A DNA stretch of 64,000 bases from GAS368 sp965227745 (GTDB lineage: Bacteria; Verrucomicrobiota; Verrucomicrobiia; Opitutales; Opitutaceae): contig OZ245769.1 of assembly GCA_965227745.1 (NCBI GenBank), positions 1,860,001-1,924,000 of the forward strand, in the 5' to 3' direction. Positions 35,396 to 44,236 of the stretch are shown here, piece by piece. The notes below the pieces were generated by a model. That model saw only the letters and a list, made by a program, of their open reading frames with translations. It was not told the DNA's origin and did not search any database. A program made the position numbers and the translations under genes. Position 1 is the first letter of the stretch. Each line of letters opens with the position of its first letter.

Positions 35396-37556
35396 CGTAC
35401 TTCACGATCCGCAACCCGCGGATCTCGTAGGTCGCCGGTAGCGTCTTGGGGTGAAATGTCAGCACCAGCGAGACCGGCTCATTATCCACGAAGCGCCACG
35501 GCAACGCGGCGCGACCATAAAACGCCATCGAGAAATTTTCTTTGATCTGCCCGTACCGGCGCCACGCCGTCGCCGCCTCGAGACGCGGCCAGACGTAGTA
35601 AAGATTACCGTTGGCCGTGCGGAAGCCGACATCGAGCATGTCGGTGGTCGTGCCTTCCGCCGGCACTCGCTCGGGCCCGAGCCGGCGATATTCCAGATTC
35701 AGCATCCCCATCGAGGGAAAGTTAAAACCACTCGGAAGCGGCAACTCCGCGGTCACCTTCCGCTGCGCCACCGCCGCGAACTGCGTAATGCCGAAAGTCC
35801 ATGTCCCGGACGTTGCGTCCTCCGCGATCGCCACCCCGCCAGTCGTGAGCCAGCGACCGGCCTCACCGGGTTTTGGCTCTTCGCTCGCCAATGGCCGCGA
35901 CAGTGCACGCGCGGCGTTGGGTCGATTGGCGGTCGCATCGAAATCGAACGACTGCACCAGCAATTCGCGCATCGCCGAGGCATTCGGATAAAGCGCCGTG
36001 GACATCAGGGCCGCGCAGCTCCCGTCGTCCGCCATAATTTTCACCTCGCAGGGCGATTTAAGAAAAGCCTCACCCGCCACCGACACGATCAGGCGCCAGA
36101 CCCGTCGCTCGCCCGGTTCGAGCGTAAAGGGTGCACGCGCATCGCCACCCACCCCGGTAACTTCCAGCCCCTCGGAAAAAGCGAGGCGACCGCTCACGGG
36201 ACGCTGGGAAAAATTATAACCGATCACCTCGACGGTACCCGCCAGCCGTCCCTCGCTGGCAGGGCGCGTGAGCAAATAGCCGCCGTAGCTTTTCACCGGC
36301 ACGGCATTATCCAGCGCCACGATATCCAGCACCACCGGTGAGGCCGCAGGCACTTTCAGCGTCCAGCTTCGGGAGGAAGAGGCGCGCCGTGTCGCGTCGT
36401 CCATCAGCCACGCCAGCGCCGGAGTGATAGCTTGATTATTCCAGCGATGCCCCAGCCAACGCATCCAAGTCGGCGCGCTCGTCGCAGCGAAATCCCCGGG
36501 CGCAAACGACGGAAGCTCTGTGGCGGTCAGCCCAAATTCATTCGCACCGTGCTCCAAGTACGGGGGCAGAAAAAACGCCATCGGCGCCTCGATGCCCAAC
36601 GCGCGTGTCTGGTTCGCGACGTCCTTAAACCACCGCCACTGCCCTACCCGCCCGGCGACCGTGCCGCGATTATCCGCGTTCAGCAGGCCGTAGCCGTACT
36701 CCGTGATGAAGATGGGCAACTCGCGGCGTTCGACTTGTCCACGGGCTCGATTCTCGCCCAGCGCAAAGCGGGTGATCGCCGACTCAAACTGCCGATACAC
36801 CCCGGAGAAATCCTCGCTGTAGCCGTAGTAGTGAAAATTAAATCCATCGGTGTAGGCCAGCGCTTCGTTTCTCAAGAGCGCCTGAAAATACGGTCCCGGC
36901 GGCAGGGCCATCGAGCCCATCGTCACTCGCGCCATCGTCGGCTGACGATGCGCAGCGGTCCCTGTTGGCGCAAGGTACGCGGTCACCTTGTGAAAAGAGG
37001 AACCGAGTGAGCGACGGCGTTTTTCCGGGGCCAAGGTCGTTGCGGCTACGCGGGCTCCATCATGGAAACCGAGGTAGCAGGCCTTGAGGTAGGCCGCGAA
37101 ATTTTCCGGATTCTCCGGTGCCCAACCGATGTCCGGTTCGTTATCGAGTTCCCACGCATCGACGAAGGGGCCGTAGGCTTCGCCCAAAGCGCGGGCCCAC
37201 GCATAGGCTTCCCGGACATCAAGTGGGAAGCGACGATAGGCCCCCGGCCGAACTCCGCTTTTCCACTGGCGCGCGCCGACGAATAATTGCACGCACACTT
37301 TTTCGCCTCGACCGCGCAGGGTCGTCAGGCGCTTTTGCTCTTCCGCCAAGGCGGTGGCGTCCGCCGGATCGGCAATCCCGCGGAGCCTAACCCAATAAGG
37401 TCCGGCCCACGGGACCTCGGTCACGCCGGTGCTCTCCGCCAGCCAGCCGGCCGCATTGCGACCCGTGTCGAATCCCGGGCGGGCGAGTAAAGCCCCGGCG
37501 GTTAACAGCCAGCCGAGGAACGCGAGGGTTGAGCGGCCCCCATCGCGACGTTTCAT
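35382..37556 (-). CDS. Secreted glycoside hydrolase-like protein (clan GH-A fold)
   Basis: This protein of about 724 residues has an N-terminal signal/TM segment (STLAFLGWLLTAGALLARP). The TIM-barrel-like part carries WELDNEPDIGW, where the Glu of NEP would be the acid/base, and IFITEYGYG, where the Glu would be the nucleophile. That pattern is typical of clan GH-A families such as GH39 or GH5-like enzymes. The C-terminal 300 residues look like beta-sandwich domains. ATG 37556 overlaps the preceding EpsI-like stop by four bases; the longer open frame to 37619 is rejected on that ground. In a polysaccharide locus it may trim or cut the polymer being exported. The exact GH family is not assigned. 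Confidence 0.72.
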   Translation of the reverse strand: MKRRDGGRSTLAFLGWLLTAGALLARPGFDTGRNAAGWLAESTGVTEVPWAGPYWVRLRGIADPADATALAEEQKRLTTLRGRGEKVCVQLFVGARQWKSGVRPGAYRRFPLDVREAYAWARALGEAYGPFVDAWELDNEPDIGWAPENPENFAAYLKACYLGFHDGARVAATTLAPEKRRRSLGSSFHKVTAYLAPTGTAAHRQPTMARVTMGSMALPPGPYFQALLRNEALAYTDGFNFHYYGYSEDFSGVYRQFESAITRFALGENRARGQVERRELPIFITEYGYGLLNADNRGTVAGRVGQWRWFKDVANQTRALGIEAPMAFFLPPYLEHGANEFGLTATELPSFAPGDFAATSAPTWMRWLGHRWNNQAITPALAWLMDDATRRASSSRSWTLKVPAASPVVLDIVALDNAVPVKSYGGYLLTRPASEGRLAGTVEVIGYNFSQRPVSGRLAFSEGLEVTGVGGDARAPFTLEPGERRVWRLIVSVAGEAFLKSPCEVKIMADDGSCAALMSTALYPNASAMRELLVQSFDFDATANRPNAARALSRPLASEEPKPGEAGRWLTTGGVAIAEDATSGTWTFGITQFAAVAQRKVTAELPLPSGFNFPSMGMLNLEYRRLGPERVPAEGTTTDMLDVGFRTANGNLYYVWPRLEAATAWRRYGQIKENFSMAFYGRAALPWRFVDNEPVSLVLTFHPKTLPATYEIRGLRIVKYEKGG

Positions 37557-38275
37557 TTCTTTGCGAGCCCGAGCGAAGGCAGAACCTTCCGCACCGGCTC
37601 GATGAGCGGCAGTTCCCACACTTGCTCAAGTGGGACCGTGCAGCTGATCCGAATGAAATATTGCTCCCGGCGCTGGTCCAAGCCGTAGCGCCATATATCT
37701 CCAAACAGCGCCCACCACGGGGGCGCGCCATCCTCGCCAAAAGAACTGAAGGTGTCGCCGATCCGGTGCCAGAAGACCGTGTACTGTGAGACGGGCCCCT
37801 TCGTGAAAAGCCGGTTGGTCCCGGGCGTCACTCCCTCCCGCGTCAGCACCGCATCGAGCGCCGCAGGCGTTTTCTCAAAACCATACGACCGCTCCCAGCC
37901 GGAAACCGGCCAGCACACGTCGGGGTTATGAGAGGTGACCAGGCGGTGCGACATTTTCCCCGGGGCCCAGCGCGCAATGTAAACCGACAACCGCTTTCCG
38001 CCCCATTCGTAATGGCGGAAGATCGCGTCGTCGTAATTCAGCAGCTCCGCCACGGCCTTCTTCATCTCTTCCGTATCGGCGATGGCTTCATCCCGCACGA
38101 CGACACCGGGGAGAGCCTTGGGCAGCAAATCGGCCAGCGCGCCATACGGCACCGCGACCACCGGCGCACGATTAAGGCTCACCCAAACCTGCAGCAGCAA
38201 TGCGCCGACGAGCAGCGCGGCTGCGGCCAGCAAGATCCACCGCGCGGAGCGGCGCGGTGCGTCCGCGGCGTTCAT
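37553..38275 (-). CDS. EpsI-like exosortase-associated protein (DUF3485-like)
   Basis: This 240-residue protein has one N-terminal TM (about 12-30). A periplasmic domain contains YEWGGKRLSVYIARW, PGKMSHRLVTSHNPDVCW and PVSGWERSY; the H-x-PD-x-C...GW pattern is the core of EpsI/DUF3485 domains found fused or adjacent to exosortases. No exosortase with its Cys-Arg-His residues is encoded in this window. The start at ATG 38275 overlaps the acetyltransferase stop by four bases; the longer frame to 38434 reads into the acetyltransferase gene and is rejected. A role in exopolysaccharide export or in sorting of C-terminally tagged proteins is inferred from the family. Confidence 0.65.
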   Translation of the reverse strand: MNAADAPRRSARWILLAAAALLVGALLLQVWVSLNRAPVVAVPYGALADLLPKALPGVVVRDEAIADTEEMKKAVAELLNYDDAIFRHYEWGGKRLSVYIARWAPGKMSHRLVTSHNPDVCWPVSGWERSYGFEKTPAALDAVLTREGVTPGTNRLFTKGPVSQYTVFWHRIGDTFSSFGEDGAPPWWALFGDIWRYGLDQRREQYFIRISCTVPLEQVWELPLIEPVRKVLPSLGLAKK

Positions 38276-38835
38276 GCCGAGCCGTCTTTCCAACGCGGCT
38301 TTTGCGGCTCGCAGGGGTTGCCGCCACAGACCATCCCCGCCGGCAAGTCTCGCAAAATCACGGAGCCCGCCGTCGCCACCACGTCGACGCCAAGCGTCAC
38401 CCCCGGCGCGACTAAGGCCTGCGCCCCGACCCACGCGCCCGCCCCCACCGTGATCGGTGCATTGCGGTAGCGCATCGCGGGATCGCGAAAATCATGATTA
38501 CCCGTGCACAGAAACGCGCGCTGCGAGATGCAGGCATGCGCCCCGATTTGAATGGGCTCGAAATTCAGCAGGAAAACCTCCTCGCCGATCCACGCATGAT
38601 CACCAACCGAGAGCTTCCACGGCAGATGGATATTCACTCGCGGCTTGATCACCACGCCGCGCCCGACCTTGGCGCCGAACAAGCGCAGCAGCCGTACGCG
38701 CAACGATGACGGCCATGGAAAGGCGCTGAGAAAAAACGCCATCTTACAAAAATACCACGCGAGTTCGACGACGCGCGAACGACCCCGTTGGAGGCCAACG
38801 GAGGCATCGAACAAATCGTTTCGGACCCGAGTCAT
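38272..38835 (-). CDS. WcaF-like acetyltransferase (left-handed beta-helix)
   Basis: This protein of about 187 residues has hexapeptide repeats: VGRGVVIKPRVNIHLPWKL, VGDHAWIGEEVFLLN and IGAHACISQRAFLCTGNHDF, then ITVGAGAWVGAQALVAPGVT. The CTGNHDF...PI segment and the terminal GVDVVATAGSVI match colanic-acid acetyltransferases of the WcaF type, which acetylate a sugar using acetyl-CoA. ATG 38835 leaves a one-base gap to the preceding glycosyltransferase stop; the frame extends to 38850 but with no support. The His in GNHDF is the expected catalytic region. It likely decorates the exopolysaccharide repeat. Confidence 0.88.
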   Translation of the reverse strand: MTRVRNDLFDASVGLQRGRSRVVELAWYFCKMAFFLSAFPWPSSLRVRLLRLFGAKVGRGVVIKPRVNIHLPWKLSVGDHAWIGEEVFLLNFEPIQIGAHACISQRAFLCTGNHDFRDPAMRYRNAPITVGAGAWVGAQALVAPGVTLGVDVVATAGSVILRDLPAGMVCGGNPCEPQKPRWKDGSA

Positions 38836-38836
38836 T

Positions 38837-39937
38837 TTAAAGGGCAGCACACGCGGCGCTCAATGTATCCACCGTTTGAGCCCATGTAAACTTACGCTCG
38901 ACCAACCGGCGCCCATTGGCCCCCCGTTGGCGGAGTTCGTCGGTCGGGGCAGTCAAAGCAAGCTGCAGAGTCGTACGCACCTCGTCCTCCTTCGCGTGGC
39001 ACAGCCACCCCGCCTCGACTTGCGCGACTTCGGGGAGATTGCATTCATGTGTCGCCGCGATGGGCACGCCCGCGGCCATCGCCTCGAGCAACGCCATCGG
39101 AAATCCCTCCGAATACGAAAAGAGCACGAAGAGTTGGGCCGAAGCCAAGAGCTCAAATTTTTTCGCGCCCATCACCGGTCCGATGAAGGAGATCTGTGCG
39201 CCCGGTGCGCTGCGCACCAAATCCTCCACGGCGGCGCGATAATTGCCCTCGTCGGGGCCGGCGATCACCAGTTCCCACCCCGCCGTGGCCGCACCGAGGG
39301 CGCACCACGCGCGGACGAGGAGGTCCAAACCTTTTTTCGGATGAAGCCGTCCGAGAAAGACTGCTTTGCGCTTTTCGCCCGCGGGCTTGGGCGCTCCAAA
39401 CGGTGCGAGGTCGATGCCGTTCGGGGCCACGACCACATTCGCGTTTGCGCCCCGCACGGTCCGGATTTGATCGGCTTCCTTGGCGGTCAGCGCGCGCCAG
39501 AGCTGCACGGCCTTGAGATTGGCATCTTCAAACAGCCAGCTCGCGATGCGTTTCTTGAGCCGCGAGCGATTCAGAATCCAGGGCTCAAAAAAACCGTGAG
39601 CGTGATACACGAGGGGCAAACCCTTTCGGCGCGCCCAACCGCCGATGCAGTAGTTGGGATACACATACAGGCCGTGCCCGTGCACGAACATCGGAAGCGG
39701 ATTGCTCGGTAGCGCTCCGCCCAAGGCGGGCGCGAAAAACGCCTTGTCGGGTCCGCGTCGCACGTACTGCTCCACGCCCGGCCACTGCACACTGAATCCC
39801 TCTTGGCGAGTGGAGATTAGTTTGGATTCGCGCCCCGTCGCCTGCATGGCGCCGTGGAGTTGCAGCGCCGCGACGCCGAGTCCCCCACCCTGCAACGGCT
39901 CCAGTGACTGGACGAAGTGCAGGTGACGCTCAGCCAT
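38837..39937 (-). CDS. Glycosyltransferase family 4
   Basis: This 366-residue GT-B enzyme has an N-terminal acceptor domain starting FVQSLEPLQGGGLGVAALQL (Gly-rich loop). The donor domain has VFLGRLHPKKGLDLL, LVIAGPDEGNYRAAV, ISFIGPVMGAKKFELLA and the E-x7-E-type SYSEGFPMALLEAMAAGVP, which contacts the nucleotide sugar. It is a cytoplasmic, membrane-associated enzyme of the repeat assembly. It overlaps the helical-bundle gene upstream by eight bases and abuts the acetyltransferase. Donor and acceptor are unknown. Confidence 0.9.
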   Translation of the reverse strand: MAERHLHFVQSLEPLQGGGLGVAALQLHGAMQATGRESKLISTRQEGFSVQWPGVEQYVRRGPDKAFFAPALGGALPSNPLPMFVHGHGLYVYPNYCIGGWARRKGLPLVYHAHGFFEPWILNRSRLKKRIASWLFEDANLKAVQLWRALTAKEADQIRTVRGANANVVVAPNGIDLAPFGAPKPAGEKRKAVFLGRLHPKKGLDLLVRAWCALGAATAGWELVIAGPDEGNYRAAVEDLVRSAPGAQISFIGPVMGAKKFELLASAQLFVLFSYSEGFPMALLEAMAAGVPIAATHECNLPEVAQVEAGWLCHAKEDEVRTTLQLALTAPTDELRQRGANGRRLVERKFTWAQTVDTLSAACAAL

Positions 39938-40643
39938 GAGTCTCCTTGGGCAGTGCCAGCCAGCGGGTCCCGAAAAAGAAGCCCATCAAAATCACGACGA
40001 ACGCGCCGAAGCCCGCCCACAACAGACTCGAAATGCGAATCGCATCCTGCGCCGAGGCCCTCGCCTCCTCGGCGTTTTCCTTCATGCGCGTCTGGTTAAA
40101 CTCGTGGGCGGAATCGATCGCATTGACCAATTCGATCGCCGCTTTCTGCACCTGCTTGACGAGTTCCACATCGGGATTTTTTTTATCCAAAATGGGTGTG
40201 AGTTTCTCCAGATAAATTTTGGCACACGCCTCGATGGTTTCCGCATTGGCTTCGTCCTCCGCCTCGAAGACGCCGGAGCGATATTTCTTCATGAGGGGAT
40301 CGAACTTGCGGCGCAACTGGGCGACTTCCTCCGATGTGACCATGTGGTCTTGCTCGAGTCGGCCTTGAATCAGGCTGATTTGCACTTCACGGACAGCCGC
40401 CCGCAATCCGACGGTCGCCTCGACGCCCACCATCGCGTCGGACAGCATCGAGCGAACACTATGCGTGACTTGCGACAGCGACCAAAGAGAAAACGCCACC
40501 ATCACCAGCAAGACCGAGGTCAGCAATCCAAAGGCGAATCGGGGGAACGTGCGCTTGAGCACGGTGCGCACGTCCTGCTGCGCGTCGAGCCCACTCAAGA
40601 GGATGAGGGCGACGATATGACGAATGGGGCTCGGGGTTCTCAT
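39930..40643 (-). CDS. Two-TM protein with a four-helix-bundle (chemoreceptor-type) periplasmic domain and no output domain
   Basis: This 237-residue protein has TM1 at about 34-55, a helical domain of about 150 residues (57-205) and TM2 at about 207-228, followed by a very short Lys/Glu-containing tail. The helical part, with LRAAVREVQISLIQGRLEQD and long heptad-like stretches, resembles the 4HB ligand-binding domain of methyl-accepting chemotaxis proteins. HAMP and signalling domains are absent, and the gene is tied into the glycosyltransferase operon by a 4-base overlap upstream and an 8-base overlap downstream. The topology (TM, helical periplasmic domain, TM) is also that of Wzz-type chain-length regulators, though I see no Wzz sequence motif. 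Function is open. Confidence 0.7.
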   Translation of the reverse strand: MRTPSPIRHIVALILLSGLDAQQDVRTVLKRTFPRFAFGLLTSVLLVMVAFSLWSLSQVTHSVRSMLSDAMVGVEATVGLRAAVREVQISLIQGRLEQDHMVTSEEVAQLRRKFDPLMKKYRSGVFEAEDEANAETIEACAKIYLEKLTPILDKKNPDVELVKQVQKAAIELVNAIDSAHEFNQTRMKENAEEARASAQDAIRISSLLWAGFGAFVVILMGFFFGTRWLALPKETHG

Positions 40644-42904
40644 GACGAAAAGTTAAGCGCGATCTCGGCCGCTTCCATGGCGCCGCGCCCGAAACGGTCG
40701 CAGCCCCACGCGGAAACGATGCGCTGAGACTCCCGGCCCATCTGCTTCGCCTTGGCCGGATCCAGCGCAATGGCGTGCAGGCACTGGGCCAAGGCCTTGG
40801 CGTCCGCCGGGGGAAACTGGTAACCATTTACGCCATGCTCCACCAAATCGGGGGCACAACCCACGACTTCAGAAACGAGCACCGGCAGACCTGACGCCAT
40901 CGATTCATTGACCACCAGGCCCCACTCCTCCTCTGAACTCGGCAGCACAAAGCATTCAGCGAGCGCGTAGAAATCGGGCAATTCATCTATCTGCCGAAAC
41001 CCATAGAAGAAAACATCGGCGTCACCTTTTCGCGCACTCGGCGCGGCACTGGCGCGCCAGATCGACAACCCGCGGCCGAGGCACTGCGTTTGGAGCGAAG
41101 CCTCCAGCGCACCGCTGCCCACTAGGACCAAACGGGGGCAAGCTTCTCCCATCAACTCTCTCACTTGGGCATAAGCCTCGATGAAGACTGTAAGATTTTT
41201 CTTCCACACCATGCGCCCGATATTGAGGAAATAGCGCTCGGGCAATCCGTGCCGCGCCCGGACCTGCGCGGCATTGGCCCTCACTTCGGCCGAGCGTCGC
41301 ACAAAGTAGTCGTTATCGACGGCATCGTAGCCCAGCACGATTTTCCGTTCGTCCATGCCCATGGAGACGAAATATTTCTTATGCGGTTTCCCCGCCAGCA
41401 ACGCGGCGTCGAACTGCAGCACCAGCTTTGTCTTCACTTTGGCCCAAATCCCCTTGGCCTTGGAGGTATGCTCGTGGGATTCATTCATCATCACGATCCG
41501 TGCACCGGCGTTTTTAGCGGCGAGCATGATCGCCAGCGAACTCGCCGGCCAGTAGCTCGGCACCAACACCACGCGCACCCGCTCGCGGCAAAAGACTGTG
41601 TAAGCACGACGATACACCTGTACCGCACTGACATCTTCCGCCGCTTTTTCCGGCCACAAGGTAATGACCGGACGGTCCGCCCCACTCGACTTCCACTCGT
41701 AGGTGACAGTCTTATTGGCGATCTCTATGCCGCACACGCGGTCGGCCCCGGCGACGTCCCGAAAGCCCTTGAGCCGCGCCAAATGGTAGGGACCGAACTG
41801 ACTCCACACCACGGCGACCACCGGCGCACTGGCCGGAGCCACTTGAGCCAACGCGCGGCTGAAGCCCAAGACCATGCCCTCGATCGTGTAGTAATGCCGG
41901 ATGAACTCAGCGATTTCCTTGCGCCGGCCCTGCCATCCGCCCGTCTCGGATAAAAAGTCGGTCAACATTTCGGCCAGACTCTTGGGCTGATCGGTGTCGA
42001 AAAAGCGGCAGGTAACTCCCTCGATACACGCCTCGATCTCCGGGGAGTGCGCCTCATTCCGCGATACGGCCATCGGCACGCCAAAAGCCATGCTCTGGAT
42101 CGCCGAGAGGCCGACGTAACCGGGCGACACGGCGACCGCCGCTGTTTGATAGCTTTTCCGCAGTTCGACGATGTCGCTCACGTGGCCGCGAAATTCCACG
42201 CAAGCTGTCAAACCCAGCGTCGCCACCCGCGCCTCTAAGTTGGCCCGCTCCGGTCCGTCGCCCACAATCACCAATTTCGAATCCTTCCTCATCTCTGCCG
42301 CCACCAAGGCCCAGGCGTCGATCAGGATCATCACTTTTTTCTGCGCCGTGAGCCGACCGACGTAGATGACATTACGCGGCTTGGCGCCGCCAACATCAGA
42401 AGCCACTTCCACCGTCGCCACGCCGCTGTTCGGCGCGGCCAAAACTTTTAGCGCAGGATGACGAGTTTGGGCGATTGCCGCTTGGGTGTGAGTGTAGGCG
42501 ATGAGGCCCGCACTCAACGACGCCATGAAATCGCGGATGGTCTGCGAGAGCGCCAGCTGACTATTGACGTGACCCCAAACGAGCGTGGGGCGTCCCGATA
42601 AAAACCGCCGGATCAAGAGACACCACGTGCTCAGCACCCGCGGATTCCATTCGACCACAACTAGTTCGCTTTTCCCTGCCAGCGAGATCACGCCGCTCTG
42701 CCAAAGCAACTGGCGGCCAAGGAAAAAATGATTCCGAACCCGGCGATGCCAAGGTTGCCCTTCCGCCGCGCTGCGCACGCTGGAGCTAAAGAAGGAATCA
42801 CCGCCCAAAACGACCATCTGGCCCACGCTCCCCTCCAGTTGGCGGAAAAACTCGAGCCGGTAATCCGGCACGCAGGTTTGGACGATGGTTACTCGCGCTG
42901 ACAT
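40640..42904 (-). CDS. Tandem glycosyltransferase family 4 fusion
   Basis: This 754-residue protein contains two complete GT-B units. The first (about 1-365) has the donor-site stretches VIYVGRLTAQKKVMILIDAW and LVIVGDGPERANLEARV. The second begins near residue 368 with VAVVWSQFGPYHLARLKGFR and has FLNIGRMVWKKNLTVFIEAY, LVLVGSGALEASLQ and VLPSSEEEWGLVVNESMASG. In most clusters such enzymes are separate genes; fusion suggests two successive transfers to the same growing chain. It overlaps the following helical-bundle gene by four bases. No signal peptide is present. Confidence 0.88.
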   Translation of the reverse strand: MSARVTIVQTCVPDYRLEFFRQLEGSVGQMVVLGGDSFFSSSVRSAAEGQPWHRRVRNHFFLGRQLLWQSGVISLAGKSELVVVEWNPRVLSTWCLLIRRFLSGRPTLVWGHVNSQLALSQTIRDFMASLSAGLIAYTHTQAAIAQTRHPALKVLAAPNSGVATVEVASDVGGAKPRNVIYVGRLTAQKKVMILIDAWALVAAEMRKDSKLVIVGDGPERANLEARVATLGLTACVEFRGHVSDIVELRKSYQTAAVAVSPGYVGLSAIQSMAFGVPMAVSRNEAHSPEIEACIEGVTCRFFDTDQPKSLAEMLTDFLSETGGWQGRRKEIAEFIRHYYTIEGMVLGFSRALAQVAPASAPVVAVVWSQFGPYHLARLKGFRDVAGADRVCGIEIANKTVTYEWKSSGADRPVITLWPEKAAEDVSAVQVYRRAYTVFCRERVRVVLVPSYWPASSLAIMLAAKNAGARIVMMNESHEHTSKAKGIWAKVKTKLVLQFDAALLAGKPHKKYFVSMGMDERKIVLGYDAVDNDYFVRRSAEVRANAAQVRARHGLPERYFLNIGRMVWKKNLTVFIEAYAQVRELMGEACPRLVLVGSGALEASLQTQCLGRGLSIWRASAAPSARKGDADVFFYGFRQIDELPDFYALAECFVLPSSEEEWGLVVNESMASGLPVLVSEVVGCAPDLVEHGVNGYQFPPADAKALAQCLHAIALDPAKAKQMGRESQRIVSAWGCDRFGRGAMEAAEIALNFSS

Positions 42905-42961
42905 GTGTTCAGATCTTGATGCTCACCGACAGAGAAAATCGACGCGATTGAATCCAGAGAA

Positions 42962-44236
42962 TTATTTCCCGCCCAAGCTGGCAGCGAGCGCCACCATTTC
43001 ATTTCCAATACTGTTGAGGCTGAATCGCTCATCGAGACGCGAGCCGTGAGCCAACACTTTCAGCAGCGCTGGCTCTTGGACCACTCGAGAGAGTACCCGC
43101 ACGATTTCGGTCGAAGATACTTCGTTAAGCAAAAGCCCATTTTCGCCTTCCCGGACCACATCTCCACAATTCCGTGACGCCACCACCGGGACACCCCACG
43201 CCTGCGCTTCGAGTTGCGTGATCGCGAACCCATCCGAGAGTGTAGGTAAAATGAAAATATCCGCGCTCGCGTAGTGCGCGGCGGCCCTGACGGGATCAAC
43301 TTTGCCGTGGTAAGTGGCGTTCTTCAGTTGGCCAATCGTCTGAATGTATTTCTCTTCCCCGTGCCCAACGAATGAAAAGTCGATCGGCAACCCCAACCGC
43401 GCACACTCCGCCACGGCCTCGAGCAGCGCATCCATCCCCTTGCGCGCAATTAGTTGGCCAAGGAACAACACGGTGATGCGATCGTTGTTACTAGCGGGAC
43501 GATCTAGTCGAGACGTGCCACTCGCTTGAAGGGTGGGCCGCTCGTAAGCGAGCGGAATGACGACGACTTTTTTTGCCGCACACCCTGACCGCTGCAAACA
43601 TTCGGCCGACCATCGGGAATTGACCACAATGGCGTCCGCTGCCGCGACCTCCTCTCTCCAATTCGTCCAATACCAAGCGGGGGCTTTCTTCCCAGAATAC
43701 CCTAATGACTCAAGGTACTGCTCTTCGTATTCCCCGCCATCGATCTGGCCGAGGATGAAAGGTACCCGCTGACGTTTGGCCTGCTCGATCACGGCCGACG
43801 CGGCGTAACTGTAAGAAAACATCACCTCGGCCCCAGCACCCAATCCGTTCGAGACCGCTTTCCGAAATTCTTGCGCGAACCACTGATTACGCCGCAAAGC
43901 CCGTTCAAACACGCTACCCCCACGCAGCCGGCTGAACAGTTCATGACCCAAGCAGGATAGGTTGGGCGCCACGACGGATCCAACGTCCTCGGCGCGTGCC
44001 CGACTAGACAAGACTGAAGGGACCAGTCGGGCGATCAAACGATTTTGCGGACGCGAAGCCCAATAATCCGTGAAGACCGCAACGCCCTGATTATTCCGCC
44101 GGAGTGCGCGAGGAATCGCATAATGCTCCCGCCGGCCGATCTGTGCGCACAGCCAATTCATTAACAAATCGGAGAAACGATAAGCACTGAAAACGGAAAA
44201 ATATCCAACACCCCAAACGCGCTTACGCTTGGCCAC
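42962..44236 (-). CDS. Glycosyltransferase family 4
   Basis: This 424-residue GT-B enzyme has the donor domain motifs ITVLFLGQLIARKGMDALLE, IDFSFVGHGEEKYIQTIGQL and ILPTLSDGFAITQLEAQAWG, followed by VPVVASRNCGDVV. The N-terminal half contains WTNWREEVAAADAIVVNSRW, usual before the domain linker. It overlaps the polymerase gene upstream by 14 bases. Base composition is visibly more A/T-rich than in the flanking glycosyltransferase genes, which may reflect later acquisition. Confidence 0.88.
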   Translation of the reverse strand: MAKRKRVWGVGYFSVFSAYRFSDLLMNWLCAQIGRREHYAIPRALRRNNQGVAVFTDYWASRPQNRLIARLVPSVLSSRARAEDVGSVVAPNLSCLGHELFSRLRGGSVFERALRRNQWFAQEFRKAVSNGLGAGAEVMFSYSYAASAVIEQAKRQRVPFILGQIDGGEYEEQYLESLGYSGKKAPAWYWTNWREEVAAADAIVVNSRWSAECLQRSGCAAKKVVVIPLAYERPTLQASGTSRLDRPASNNDRITVLFLGQLIARKGMDALLEAVAECARLGLPIDFSFVGHGEEKYIQTIGQLKNATYHGKVDPVRAAAHYASADIFILPTLSDGFAITQLEAQAWGVPVVASRNCGDVVREGENGLLLNEVSSTEIVRVLSRVVQEPALLKVLAHGSRLDERFSLNSIGNEMVALAASLGGK

